Assembly (NCBI GenBank): GCA_002706765.1
Contig: PAJV01000032.1
Location: 124,001-188,000 of the forward strand
Source: Gimesia sp.
GTDB lineage: Bacteria > Planctomycetota > Planctomycetia > Planctomycetales > Planctomycetaceae
Reading direction: 5' to 3'
DNA length: 64,000 nt
The notes beneath the pieces are model-generated. The model searched no databases. It was not told the DNA's origin and was given only the letters and a program-made list of their open reading frames with translations. Positions 10,108 to 18,960 of the stretch are shown piece after piece. The first letter of the stretch is position 1; each line of letters begins with the position of its first letter. The translations under genes were made by a program, and so were the position numbers.

Positions 10108-10222
10108 GTCGAGTCATATCTTGTCAGACCGGGAATAGCACGTTATCCAAAAATAATCCGTACGCGCGCTGGCGTGCCTGACCTGGATCACCTGTCAATT
10201 CAAGATGGATCAGTCCGTACTT

Positions 10223-11542
10223 TCAGCTGAGCAAGAGCTGCTGTATTTGCTCTGCATAACGGTTGAAGACAAACGCCAGCAGCAGAAACAGCCCCCCGAC
10301 CAAATCGCTTCTGCCAAAATGATCTGCTCTGCCGTGTGAGCGGACAAATTCGAAGATGGCGCCGGTAGGACAGCCATAGTGACAGTAAGCCTGTGGGACA
10401 AACAGGGACGCGACAAGTCCCACGACAGCGATGATGATCGAAGCGATTCCTGCGGATGTGAGCAGATAGGCATCGAAGGCTTCCAGTTCCGCCAGATCGA
10501 TGGGGATTCTTAAGAAAATAATAGTGAGGATCAGTCCGATCAATAACGGGGGGATCCAGCGAAGCGCGCGTTTGATATCCGGTCTGATTTTCCACTTTGA
10601 TCGCGGAGAAATCACTTTGCCCAGAAATTCCTGGGCGGTGCCATGCGGGCAGATGCTCTGGCAATAAACATTGCGACGGGTAGTCCAGGGGATCAGCACG
10701 GCAACGGCTGCCAGCGCAACCAGGCCGGAGACCGTTCTCCAGGGGACGGCGTAGCGGGCCCAGCCGGCAAACAGTGATTCCGCCAGCAAATCTCCCGTCC
10801 AGAAGCCGAGGTAAAGCATGGCGGTGAGCTTGTACAGCTTTCGCAACCAGTGAATCCGCTTGAGGCGCGTAAATGTGATCAGGCACGCGCCGATACAAAA
10901 GGCAATGATAGCCGCGTCTTTTGCCCGGATCTGAAAAGGGGGATCTGCCTGCGTTTTCTGTTCTGAGAAACGGATCCGATGCGCGATGGCATGGGCGATC
11001 CCCATACTGGTCATGGTGGCGCCGGAAACGCCTTCGATCTCTCCTGACCGAAGATCAACGTCTACGATTTCATGCCAGCCGTAATCTTTCCAGAGATTCA
11101 TCCAGTACTTATTCTGGCGGATATCGTTCACGTGAGAGGTGGTGTCACCACTGCTGCGAATTGAAATGCCGACAATACGGTCTGTCTGAGGCGTAAAAAC
11201 GATCAATGTGTCAGAAGGACCACAGTAACCGATAATGTCATCAGAGACAGGGGAAGTGCGGATGGCATAGCCAATGGTCTCCTGGTCCTGGTTCAGAACA
11301 AATAGTCCCCTGCGTTCGGAGTGATCGACCTGAAGCGATGCTGCGGAGGGGAGCAGCTTTTGGACTTCCTGCAGTTCGATGGGGGCCTTGCCCTGTACGC
11401 GCAGCCGCACAAAGTAGTCCCTGATGAGACAGATGATGAGAACCAGGACGGCGATGCGGTACAGCTTGAGCAAAAGTGACTTGAAGTGACTGGCGCGCCG
11501 TTTTGGTCGGGAAGGCTTCACGGTTTGCGGTAAGTCTGTCAT
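10223..11542 (-). CDS. NosR/RnfG-like FMN-binding and 4Fe-4S membrane protein
   Basis: A 439-residue membrane protein. An N-terminal helix (~residues 28-45) is followed by an extracytoplasmic FMN-binding domain. Its SGATMTS motif (Thr176) is the known site where ApbE attaches FMN covalently in RnfG/NosR-type proteins. Several membrane helices follow (~209-280 and ~340-380), with two CxxxCP motifs (C294/C298 and C387/C391) as in the NapH/NosR membrane ferredoxin module. The usual C-terminal ferredoxin domain with its CxxCxxCxxxC clusters is absent, so it is a shortened NosR/NirI-like architecture. No nos, nir or rnf gene is near. The likely role is electron transfer between the membrane and a periplasmic acceptor. 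A 12-bp hairpin sits just upstream of the start codon. ATG at 11542. Confidence 0.88.
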   Translation of the reverse strand: MTDLPQTVKPSRPKRRASHFKSLLLKLYRIAVLVLIICLIRDYFVRLRVQGKAPIELQEVQKLLPSAASLQVDHSERRGLFVLNQDQETIGYAIRTSPVSDDIIGYCGPSDTLIVFTPQTDRIVGISIRSSGDTTSHVNDIRQNKYWMNLWKDYGWHEIVDVDLRSGEIEGVSGATMTSMGIAHAIAHRIRFSEQKTQADPPFQIRAKDAAIIAFCIGACLITFTRLKRIHWLRKLYKLTAMLYLGFWTGDLLAESLFAGWARYAVPWRTVSGLVALAAVAVLIPWTTRRNVYCQSICPHGTAQEFLGKVISPRSKWKIRPDIKRALRWIPPLLIGLILTIIFLRIPIDLAELEAFDAYLLTSAGIASIIIAVVGLVASLFVPQAYCHYGCPTGAIFEFVRSHGRADHFGRSDLVGGLFLLLAFVFNRYAEQIQQLLLS

Positions 11543-11553
11543 CCTGTTCTCAT

Positions 11554-11583
11554 CGACTCAGGCAATCTGCTTTGCCTGAGTCG
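11554..11583 (-). promoter_or_regulatory. Perfect 12-bp hairpin 11 nt upstream of the flavin/Fe-S gene
   Basis: CGACTCAGGCAA (11554-11565) and TTGCCTGAGTCG (11572-11583) pair perfectly around a 6-nt loop. On the minus strand this lies after the FAD oxidoreductase gene and ends 11 nt before the ATG at 11542. The T-rich flank is on the plus-strand side, where no plus gene ends, so a simple terminator for minus transcription is not well supported. It could be a read-through control or a translation-affecting leader structure. Confidence 0.6.
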
Positions 11584-11645
11584 TTTATTCTCTGGTGTTG
11601 ATTTCAAGCGATGGTGCAACGTGTGTCTGATCTCAGAGAACGCGC

Positions 11646-13943
11646 TCAGTCAGCGGGCAGAACCTGGATCGCATCGGCGTGCACATTCCCGTCCACACCC
11701 TCATTGGACATGACGACTTCAATCTGTTGACCTTTCTCAAATTCAAAGGTACCGAGAGAAACAAAGCCGTTCTTCAATGGTGGTTTGATTCTCTGATTGA
11801 TTTTCACCGTCTGTGATTCCTGAGCGGAGCGAATCGTGACGGGGGTATTCGTCGCGCGGTTTTCATGATGTCCATATGCCAGGCGGACTTCATACTTGCC
11901 CGTTTTATCAACCTGGAATTTAAAGCGGATCTCTGCTTTTTTACCCCTGCCATGATAGACATAGTGGTTGCCGATAAAGCCTTTCAGGCCTTCTCCTTTA
12001 GTCCATGTTCCCACGAACTCGACGTTGTCGTTTTCATCGTCGATGACCAGTCCCGGGAGTGTGGTCGGGTCGATATAGGCATCAATGACAGGAGGCAGTT
12101 CTTTAGAGTCTTTCGAGATATAGAACTGGCCATCAATCGTATCGCGGCGTTCGACCCCTTTACGGGCCATCAGTTTTTCGAGGTCCTGATAGTAGTCCGT
12201 GTAGACATCGCGGGGGCTGCAGTCTTTTTCCGTGCAGACCGCTGCCGCCTTCCCGACGACTTCGCCCATCATGCCCCCGGTTTTCATGACGCGCACGGTT
12301 CCGAGCGCTTCATGGGTCACACTGATACAGCGACCTGCCATAAACAGGTTCGGGATATTGCGTGAGTAAAAACAGCGATAGGGAACCGGGTACCCGAATC
12401 TGCGGTCCACGCGACTGTCAAACACAGCCTGTGAAATAAAGGGATCTTCCGGGTACTTCTGCATATATTGTTTTTTGGGATAGTGCAAATCGATAGACCA
12501 CGTACTGGGAACGCATCCATCGGGAAACTCGATTTTATTCACGATATCTTTCTTGCGGAGAATGACATCGCCGCGGAGCATGCGTGATTCACGTGGCCCG
12601 CCGATGAAAGCCATCCAGGTTAATTCCGCGTTGGCATGTTTGTCCTTGCCTCCCTTGTTTTTCATGGCATTCCAGGCGCCATAGACGGCGCGGAAATTCC
12701 AGTCTCGCATGGATTCCAGATCTTTGATCGGATCTTTGTCGAATCCGCTTTCCCAGAACCATTCGCCATGAAAACGTTTGGGGTAGGGGAAGTCTTCCAT
12801 ATTCAGGTTAAGTGCCCAGCTGACATCCGGAAAAGACTTTTCCGTTTCTGCTTCTTTCCACGTCCACATGTTACTCATGCCCATGTGGCCTTTTTCATGT
12901 GTGTAATAGTCAGCGCCGGCCAGGTAACCGATTTCGCCATGCCCGGTGCAGTCTGCGAAGAGAGAACCGAGAAATTCCGTCCGTTTGCTGGATTTGGTAT
13001 TGAAGGCGGTTACGCTCTGAATGGCCTGGCCCTCTTTTTTCACAGCATAAGCACGCGTGTTGAGGAACAGGTCAATATTTTTTTCGGCTCGGACCACATC
13101 TTCTTTTAATTTGTCGCCGTACTCTTCATATGTGCCGGGAGAGGCAGCAGCGGAATCGGCAAATTCTGCGATGATCTCGCCGATATGAGGATATTTTCCG
13201 CGACGCACGAGCCCCTGGGCCCAGACACGGACTTCCGAACTGCCGTTGCCTCCCAGGACCGGGCGGTCCTGAATCAATGCGACCTGGCAGCCCATGCGCG
13301 CTGCGGAGATGGCAGCCCCCATGCCTGAATATCCACCGCCGACCACGACCAGATCATAGTTCTTTGTTTTTTCCGGCTGATCCGGCAGACCGAGCATGCC
13401 TTTGCGCCACTGATCCATCGGTGACAGATCGTTGGGTGGCTGATAGCTGAGGTCTTTCGTAAACAGAATGGCGTCGCAGCGACCTTCGAAGCCTGTCAGG
13501 TCATGCAGTGCCAGTTTTGCTTCCGGTTTTGTAATCTCGACAGTACCTCCGTCATGCCAGAACCATTTGTCGCTTTTGGTACCGAACGTTTCTTCTAACG
13601 GTTTCCCATCAAGCAGGAGTTGAAACCGTCCGGGTGCCCCGGTGGCTTTCCAGGGAGCGACCCAGTCTTTGGTACGGACGTGAACACGGTATTTTCCAGT
13701 TGAAGGAAACTGGACCGTCGTTTCGGCATCTGCAACCGGTTGCCCCAGTCCATGCGCCAGCAGGTAAGGAGAGCCCATGATGTTGATGAACTGCGTATCC
13801 AGTTTCCAGCCACCATGCTGGTCAAAACTTTCTGCTTCCACCAGAACGCCTTCGACAGGCGGAGCAGCAGCCGCGTATTCGACTGTGAACAGGGTGATCG
13901 CAAGTACTGCGAATAAAGAGAGAGTTTTAACCGGGTAGCGCAT
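11646..13943 (-). CDS. Exported FAD-dependent oxidoreductase with golvesin-like C-terminal domain
   Basis: Predicted 765 residues from the ATG at 13943, chosen because AGGAG lies 9 nt upstream; an in-frame GTG at 13949 is too close to that site. A signal peptide (MRYPVKTLSLFAVLAITLF) precedes an N-terminal beta-rich domain (~30-165). A Rossmann FAD-binding fold begins near 'YDLVVVGGGYSGMGAAIS' (~190-210, GxGxxG) and continues as the FAD_oxidored family ('DRPVLGGNGSSEVR', 'FADCTGHGEIGYLAGADYY', 'GTVRVMKTGGMMGEVVG'). The last ~130 residues resemble the golvesin/xanthan-lyase-type carbohydrate-associated domain ('GHHENRATNTPVTIRS'). Members of this family in planctomycetes are presumed to oxidise or process carbohydrates outside the cytoplasm; the substrate is not known. 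Confidence 0.9.
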   Translation of the reverse strand: MRYPVKTLSLFAVLAITLFTVEYAAAAPPVEGVLVEAESFDQHGGWKLDTQFINIMGSPYLLAHGLGQPVADAETTVQFPSTGKYRVHVRTKDWVAPWKATGAPGRFQLLLDGKPLEETFGTKSDKWFWHDGGTVEITKPEAKLALHDLTGFEGRCDAILFTKDLSYQPPNDLSPMDQWRKGMLGLPDQPEKTKNYDLVVVGGGYSGMGAAISAARMGCQVALIQDRPVLGGNGSSEVRVWAQGLVRRGKYPHIGEIIAEFADSAAASPGTYEEYGDKLKEDVVRAEKNIDLFLNTRAYAVKKEGQAIQSVTAFNTKSSKRTEFLGSLFADCTGHGEIGYLAGADYYTHEKGHMGMSNMWTWKEAETEKSFPDVSWALNLNMEDFPYPKRFHGEWFWESGFDKDPIKDLESMRDWNFRAVYGAWNAMKNKGGKDKHANAELTWMAFIGGPRESRMLRGDVILRKKDIVNKIEFPDGCVPSTWSIDLHYPKKQYMQKYPEDPFISQAVFDSRVDRRFGYPVPYRCFYSRNIPNLFMAGRCISVTHEALGTVRVMKTGGMMGEVVGKAAAVCTEKDCSPRDVYTDYYQDLEKLMARKGVERRDTIDGQFYISKDSKELPPVIDAYIDPTTLPGLVIDDENDNVEFVGTWTKGEGLKGFIGNHYVYHGRGKKAEIRFKFQVDKTGKYEVRLAYGHHENRATNTPVTIRSAQESQTVKINQRIKPPLKNGFVSLGTFEFEKGQQIEVVMSNEGVDGNVHADAIQVLPAD

Positions 13944-14029
13944 TCTCACAGACTCCTGACATTGATTGGTTGAGTGTTCATCTCACTCATCTCAAAAACT
14001 GATTCGATCCGAAATCGACTTCTGGTCCG

Positions 14030-14059
14030 ATTATAAGCCCGTCATCGAATCAATTGCAA
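14030..14059 (-). promoter_or_regulatory. Candidate sigma70-type promoter for the FAD oxidoreductase gene
   Basis: On the minus strand TATAAT lies at 14035-14030 and TTGCAA at 14059-14054, with an 18-nt spacer. The start codon of the FAD oxidoreductase gene is about 80 nt further on. The -35 box matches consensus at four of six positions. Confidence 0.45.
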
Positions 14060-14105
14060 ACAGGAGGTCGTGGGAAATACGTCAGAGAGCTGTTAAATAA
14101 TGTTC

Positions 14106-15032
14106 CTAATTATTGGCATGTTCACCCAGAAACTGTAAAAGCTGGGCATCAGAGACTTCTGCCGGGTTGGAGAGCGATTTTCCCTGTAACGCAGCGGGCA
14201 GTGCAGGTCGCTGAAAATGGACATAGTCAAATCCGGCGACCAGGTCCGGGCGACCGTTTCGAATGACCTGTGTATTCTGTTGAGGTGGTTTCAAGCGCGA
14301 TGCCGTTGAGTAGTCTGTATAAACTGTGAGCCCCACCTGCAACTGTTCGGGCATGTCAGTGCGGCGGTAGCGCTGGTGGATATTCCAGGTTCCCTCGGGT
14401 GTTTTTTTCAGCAGGATGAATTCATTTCCAATCCGGGCGATCTGGATCATGGCAGCGGGTGTTCCCGCATCTGTCACTGCGAGGGTTGAGCGACTGTTGA
14501 CAGTGGTTTTGACTTCAAACTGAAATGAGCCGGGACGATTCGCAGCGCCGAGGGAGAGAAAGATATAGTTCTCACCACCCGGTTTCCATGTTTGAGGAGT
14601 GACGTCTCGTGGAGTACGAATCATAAGACCTGCCAGGGAAAAATTACTGCGCGGTGCCCCATCGCCTCCACGACGCGCGACGCGAATGTTCGAAGTGACT
14701 ACAAAATCTCCCTTGATTTCTTTGTAGACCAGAACTCCCCGATAGTCCATGTACCAGGTACTGCTGTAGGGAACCATCACCATCCATCCCGGTTTCGTTT
14801 TGGCGATGTCAAACTGTTCGAGCTGGTCGGCTTTACTCTGCTCCGTCTCAAAAATGCGCGACCACTGTTTCAGGGTTGAGGCATCATCAAATTCATCGCT
14901 CAATCCTTTGAGATCGTCCCGCGGATTACCGGTTTGCTGTGCTTCGACAGGAACGGCCATCAGGAAACTGACTGCCAGTGTCGTACACATGAAAAGGCAG
15001 TCTCTGAATCGAATTACGGGCATGGGGAACAT
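14106..15032 (-). CDS. Secreted protein with LamG/DUF1349-like beta-sandwich, unknown function
   Basis: Predicted 308 residues from the ATG at 15032, preceded by AGGAAAGAG; the longer frame to 15107 has no signal-peptide logic. A hydrophobic signal region (CLFMCTTLAVSFLMAVPVEA) ends near an Ala-x-Ala-like site. Residues ~35-250 are beta-rich with 'KGDFVVTSNIRVARRGGDGAP', 'AGLMIRTPR' and 'IQIARIGNEFILLKKTPEGTW', resembling the concanavalin-like sandwich of DUF1349/LamG proteins, which often bind carbohydrate. I see no catalytic signature. It lies 162 nt upstream of the FAD oxidoreductase gene on the same strand, which has its own candidate promoter, so co-transcription is uncertain. Confidence 0.8.
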   Translation of the reverse strand: MFPMPVIRFRDCLFMCTTLAVSFLMAVPVEAQQTGNPRDDLKGLSDEFDDASTLKQWSRIFETEQSKADQLEQFDIAKTKPGWMVMVPYSSTWYMDYRGVLVYKEIKGDFVVTSNIRVARRGGDGAPRSNFSLAGLMIRTPRDVTPQTWKPGGENYIFLSLGAANRPGSFQFEVKTTVNSRSTLAVTDAGTPAAMIQIARIGNEFILLKKTPEGTWNIHQRYRRTDMPEQLQVGLTVYTDYSTASRLKPPQQNTQVIRNGRPDLVAGFDYVHFQRPALPAALQGKSLSNPAEVSDAQLLQFLGEHANN

Positions 15033-15184
15033 ATTCTCTTTCCTGGAAGAAGTCGGATGATGTACGCAGTTCAATGTTTTTCTGATCTGTTCAGACGGTG
15101 ATTGCAATAAATTCGTCAGAGAATGTGAAGATGCGACAAAAAATATGCAAATAATATACTTTGAGTGAAAAGTGACCGAAGCTG

Positions 15185-15211
15185 TTGAATGCCTGGACTC
15201 TACGATATAAT
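15185..15211 (+). promoter_or_regulatory. Candidate promoter of the sigma factor/kinase operon
   Basis: TTGAAT (15185-15190) and TATAAT (15206-15211) are separated by 15 nt, about 45 nt before the ATG of the ECF sigma factor gene. The -10 box is perfect; the spacer is short. No other strong candidate is seen between 15112 and 15255. Confidence 0.45.
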
Positions 15212-15255
15212 GATGGGCTGAATTTCAGTCAGCTGTTTCAGGAAAGCATGTCTCA

Positions 15256-15876
15256 ATGTCTGCCATTGAAGAAACCGTCACACAGTGGATCGATCAGCTT
15301 AAATCAGGGGACACCCAGGCTGCGCAGAGGTTGTGGGAATCGTATTTCCTGGAGATGGTGGAAGTCGCGCGAAAAAAATTACAGGGTGCCCCGCGGGCAA
15401 TGGCGGATGAAGAAGATGTGGCACTGAGTGCTTTTAAAAGTTTCTGTCTGGGGGCGCAGAATGGCCGGTTTTCACAGATCACGGATCGACAGAATTTATG
15501 GCCGCTCCTGGTGGCGATTACCTCGCATAAGTCAATCGATCTGATTCGACTGGAAAACAGACAGAAACGCGGCGGGAGCGGCAAAAGCGACGGGATCGGG
15601 ACGACAAAGAAGCAAACGTCCATTCAGGTTGATTTTGAAGAGATCATCCAGCAGCAACCCTCGCCGGAATTTGCGGTTCAGATGGCTGAAGAACTGGAAC
15701 GGCTGTTGAATTTATTGGATAAAACAGGCGATTCCGCCTTAAGACAGGTTGCATTGGCCAAAATGGAAGGGGAAACTACTACTGAAATTGCGCAGAATCA
15801 AGGTTGCGCCCGCCGAACCGTTGAACGAAAAATTCAGTTGATTACCAGACTGTGGCAAGAGGATTGCAATTTGTGA
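15256..15876 (+). CDS. ECF-type RNA polymerase sigma factor
   Basis: A 206-residue protein of the ECF-like group common in planctomycetes. Region 2 spans ~10-100 ('AAQRLWESYFLEMVEVARKK', 'DEEDVALSAFKSFCLGA', 'ITSHKSIDLIRLENRQKR'). A short linker rich in Gly, Ser and Lys follows (~101-125), then region 4 with a helix-turn-helix (~150-205, 'LAKMEGETTTEIAQNQGCARRTVERK'). Its stop overlaps the kinase start in a GTGA arrangement, so the two are translationally coupled. In planctomycetes such sigma factors are often regulated by the neighbouring Ser/Thr kinase rather than by a classical anti-sigma factor, which I infer here. No anti-sigma gene is adjacent. Confidence 0.93.
   Translation: MSAIEETVTQWIDQLKSGDTQAAQRLWESYFLEMVEVARKKLQGAPRAMADEEDVALSAFKSFCLGAQNGRFSQITDRQNLWPLLVAITSHKSIDLIRLENRQKRGGSGKSDGIGTTKKQTSIQVDFEEIIQQQPSPEFAVQMAEELERLLNLLDKTGDSALRQVALAKMEGETTTEIAQNQGCARRTVERKIQLITRLWQEDCNL
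15857..15863 (+). promoter_or_regulatory. Ribosome binding site that fixes the kinase start at GTG 15873
   Basis: AAGAGGA lies inside the end of the sigma factor gene, 9 nt before the GTG at 15873. It favours that GTG over the in-frame GTG at 15852, which lies upstream of this site. Confidence 0.6.
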
Positions 15877-18425
15877 AATCGCGAAATGAAACAGATTTCG
15901 AACAGCTTCCTTCAGACCTGATGCTGAGAATCAATCAACTGTGTGATCAATACGAAACAGAGTTGAAGCTCGGGGAACTTCCTTCGATTGACGACTATCT
16001 GGAACACGTGGCCTTGGAATACCGCGAAGTCATTCTCAGAGAATTAATTCCTCTGGAAATTGAGCATCGCTGCCAACGGGGTGAAGCACCGCAGTCGGAT
16101 GATTATCTGGAACTGTTTCCCGGTCTCGATGCGAACTGGCTCTCAAGTGTGCTGGAAACGACGCAGGCAAATCAGTTCATCGCAGCCACTCCACCTGCCT
16201 ACTCCCGGAATCAAAGCACTCCCGATCCGCTCTCGCTGGAACAATGTCAGCAGCGGATTGTTGAAGAAGGCATTCTTTCGCAAGGAGAACTGACGGAACT
16301 GCAGGCCTCAGCAGAGGCAGGGCACTCCTGTCAGACATCGGAAGATCTGACGGCATTGCTTGTGCAGTCCGGAAAAATGACAGCTTACCAGTCTGATGTC
16401 TTATTGTCGGGCGAAGAACGACGGTTATTAATTGCCGACTACCTGATCCTGGAGCCGATTGGCTCGGGGGGAATGGGAACTGTTTACAAGGCGATGCACC
16501 GCCGGATGAAACGTATTGTCGCATTGAAAGTGATTCGCTCCGACCTGCAGAATATTCCCGATCGCCTGAAACGTTTTGAACGTGAAGTTCAGACCGCGGC
16601 CCGCCTTTCACATCCTCATATTGTGACAGCCTACGATGCCGGTGAAGATCAGGGCATCCATTACCTGATCTGTGAATACATCGATGGTGAGAGTCTGTCG
16701 CAACTGGTGCGTGATTCCGGACCGCTTGACTTTTCCGATGCATTGAACTGCATTCTGCAGGTAGCACAGGGCTTGGAGTATGCGCATCGCCAGGGAGTCA
16801 TTCATCGTGACATTAAACCCGCCAATATCCTGGTTGATGACCAGGGGGATCTGAAAATTCTGGATATGGGTCTGGCCCGTCTGCAGCAGCCGACAGAGGA
16901 TGTGCTGGGAACAGACGCCCCTACCGAATTGACGACCAGTCAGTTCTTTATGGGCACGATCGATTATATGGCTCCCGAGCAGGCACGGAATACGAAGCAG
17001 GCAGACCATCGTTCAGACATTTACAGCCTGGGGTGCACCTTCTATTTCCTGCTGACGGCGCAGCCGGTCTACCGGGGAGAAACGACAGTCGAACGCATCC
17101 TGGCGCACCGGGAAGAACCGGTTCCCCGCCTGTCGGAACGGCTGAGCCAGGTGCCTCAGGAATTCGATCCCATTTTCGAAAAGATGCTGGCAAAATCCCC
17201 CGCTGATCGATATCAGAACGCCAGCGAACTGATTTGCGATCTGGAACGCTTCTCTTCAGACTTTGATGATCAGACGCTGGTGGTGCCGCAAAAGGAAATC
17301 TCACTTCCCGAGTCAAACAAAGCCAGCTGGGCGAATGCACCCACCACGGTTCAACCAGCGGTTTCCGAGATGACGATGCTGGCGAGTACCTCTCAGCAGG
17401 CAACGGTATCGTCTGGTCACTTTCCCCGTCGCAGTCTGCTCTGGGGAGGGCTGGCTGTCGCTGCTGCGATTCTGATTGGTGCGTTTTCCTGGAAACCGGA
17501 TGTCACAGATCGTTCGCTTGCCGATTCTGAAAGCGCAGCAGATTCATCGAAGGGAAATTCGTCTGATCCGACTGTGGCTCCCCTGCAGCAGACTTACGCC
17601 GCCGACAGGAATCTGCCGGTCCGGCTGGAAGTTCCCCTGGGTAATGGCACCTCAGCAGTTGAACTGGAACTGACGTTGATTCCTCCTGGTGAGTTTCTGA
17701 TGGGAGATCGCACTGCTGCTTCTGCCGATTCCGATGCACCGGGACACCAGGTGAGACTCACCCGACCTTATTATATGGGTGCAACAGAGGTGACCAATCA
17801 GCAGTTTCGGGAATTTGTGAATGCGACCAAATATCAGACCGATGCAGAGCGGAGTGGCGGATATGGAATGACGGGTGGCAGCTGGGTGAAGACCATGGAC
17901 TACTCCTGGAAAAATCTGGGCGACTTACCAGTCCAGGATTTGGCGCCGGCTGTCAGTATCAGCTGGAATGACGCGACGGCATTCTGTGAGTGGCTTTCCG
18001 ATCAAACCGGCGATCGATATCGTCTCCCCACAGAAGCCGAGTGGGAATATGCATGCCGGGCCGGATCGGAGACTGCCTGGTTTTTTGGAGATCAATCTGA
18101 CGAGATGGATCAGTATGCCTGGTTTCTGAATAATTCCGGCGGTCGGGTTTATCCTGTCAAACAGAAACGTCCCAATGCCTTTGGCCTGTATGACATCTAT
18201 GGGAATGAATGGGAATGGTGTCAGGATTATTACAGCCCGGGTTACTATTCCGTTTCTCCCGTGGAAAACCCTATGGGACCCTCGACTGGGCAGGAACGTG
18301 TTCGACGGGGAGGGGGATTTCAGCAGCCGGCGGCTCAGCTGACGTCCTATGTTCGCGGACATGGAGTGCCGGAAACACCTTCGCGCGGGGCATTTCGGGT
18401 CGTGCGTGAAGTGCCGCTCGACTGA
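15873..18425 (+). CDS. Membrane Ser/Thr protein kinase with C-terminal FGE-like (SUMF1) domain
   Basis: Predicted 850 residues from the GTG at 15873, whose GTGA overlaps the sigma factor stop. The N-terminal ~110 residues carry two 'DDYLE' motifs ('LPSIDDYLEHV', 'APQSDDYLELFPG'), a module often found before planctomycete kinases. The kinase domain (~190-455) has the glycine loop 'IGSGGMGTVYKA', Lys219 in 'VALKV', catalytic Asp313 in 'VIHRDIKPANIL' and Asp331 in 'DMG' (usual DFG), so it should be active. One membrane helix (~519-540) separates it from an outside FGE/SUMF1 domain (~599-845; 'PPGEFLMGD', 'ATEVTNQQFREFV', 'YRLPTEAEWEYACRAGS', 'GNEWEWCQDYY', 'RRGGGF'). The segment that holds the catalytic Cys pair in true FGEs has none here, so this domain is probably a sensor or binding module. 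Confidence 0.93.
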   Translation: MKSRNETDFEQLPSDLMLRINQLCDQYETELKLGELPSIDDYLEHVALEYREVILRELIPLEIEHRCQRGEAPQSDDYLELFPGLDANWLSSVLETTQANQFIAATPPAYSRNQSTPDPLSLEQCQQRIVEEGILSQGELTELQASAEAGHSCQTSEDLTALLVQSGKMTAYQSDVLLSGEERRLLIADYLILEPIGSGGMGTVYKAMHRRMKRIVALKVIRSDLQNIPDRLKRFEREVQTAARLSHPHIVTAYDAGEDQGIHYLICEYIDGESLSQLVRDSGPLDFSDALNCILQVAQGLEYAHRQGVIHRDIKPANILVDDQGDLKILDMGLARLQQPTEDVLGTDAPTELTTSQFFMGTIDYMAPEQARNTKQADHRSDIYSLGCTFYFLLTAQPVYRGETTVERILAHREEPVPRLSERLSQVPQEFDPIFEKMLAKSPADRYQNASELICDLERFSSDFDDQTLVVPQKEISLPESNKASWANAPTTVQPAVSEMTMLASTSQQATVSSGHFPRRSLLWGGLAVAAAILIGAFSWKPDVTDRSLADSESAADSSKGNSSDPTVAPLQQTYAADRNLPVRLEVPLGNGTSAVELELTLIPPGEFLMGDRTAASADSDAPGHQVRLTRPYYMGATEVTNQQFREFVNATKYQTDAERSGGYGMTGGSWVKTMDYSWKNLGDLPVQDLAPAVSISWNDATAFCEWLSDQTGDRYRLPTEAEWEYACRAGSETAWFFGDQSDEMDQYAWFLNNSGGRVYPVKQKRPNAFGLYDIYGNEWEWCQDYYSPGYYSVSPVENPMGPSTGQERVRRGGGFQQPAAQLTSYVRGHGVPETPSRGAFRVVREVPLD

Positions 18426-18960
18426 TGACTGGAATGTGAACTGAGCCTGGGGAATGCCTGGTGCGGGATGTTCATCTGCGGGTAATCTGGTGATATCGAT
18501 TAGAATCGATTGTGCGCAGAATCAGCGTGATCATGAAGCTGGTCGTCGTATGATCTGAGGCAACGTATCATCGAAAATCGTCAAACAGGGATGTCGCTTG
18601 ATGAATGTGCTGTTAAATAATTCATGCCGGAGAAGTGGATTTTCTTCAGAGGCGCGGGGGCGTCAAGGGGGAGTGAAAAAAATCGTGTGGCGATACGTGA
18701 TGACATGTGTTGGTGCCGGGACGAACACGTGTTACACCGGGGCGATAGTGAGGCGAAGTGTGTCGATCCACAGAGTGCATTTGAGCAGAGTTTTGATAAA
18801 TCACTCTGGCACCAGCGGGTTTTATAGTGCAGATGTGCTGACTGATTCCTCTAAAGCAGGTGAAGAAATACTGCATTACGCGCGCGACACGATTTGATGC
18901 TTATTTTGTTTCGCGGCATGGCGGTGTCAAGTCGAATTTATTCAGTGAAAAGATGGCTGA
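18426..18960. other. 535-nt intergenic region without a recognised gene
   Basis: It lies between the kinase stop and the stop of glpD, so the flanking genes converge. A perfect short palindrome, ATCGATT-AG-AATCGAT, occupies 18495-18510. A 99-codon plus-strand frame (18598-18897) is Cys/Arg/Ser-rich, lacks a convincing ribosome site and looks like chance. Nothing here resembles tRNA, RNase P RNA, SRP RNA or tmRNA by eye. A long gap between convergent genes could hold an unannotated small RNA, but no structure stands out strongly. Confidence 0.5.

Noticed and set aside
15852-15872. In-frame GTG start 21 nt upstream of the chosen kinase start
   Set aside because: The ribosome site AAGAGGA lies downstream of it and fits the GTG at 15873, which also overlaps the sigma stop.
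18598-18897. A 99-codon plus-strand frame in the 535-nt gap
   Set aside because: Cys/Arg/Ser-rich composition, no clear ribosome site and no recognisable pattern; treated as chance.
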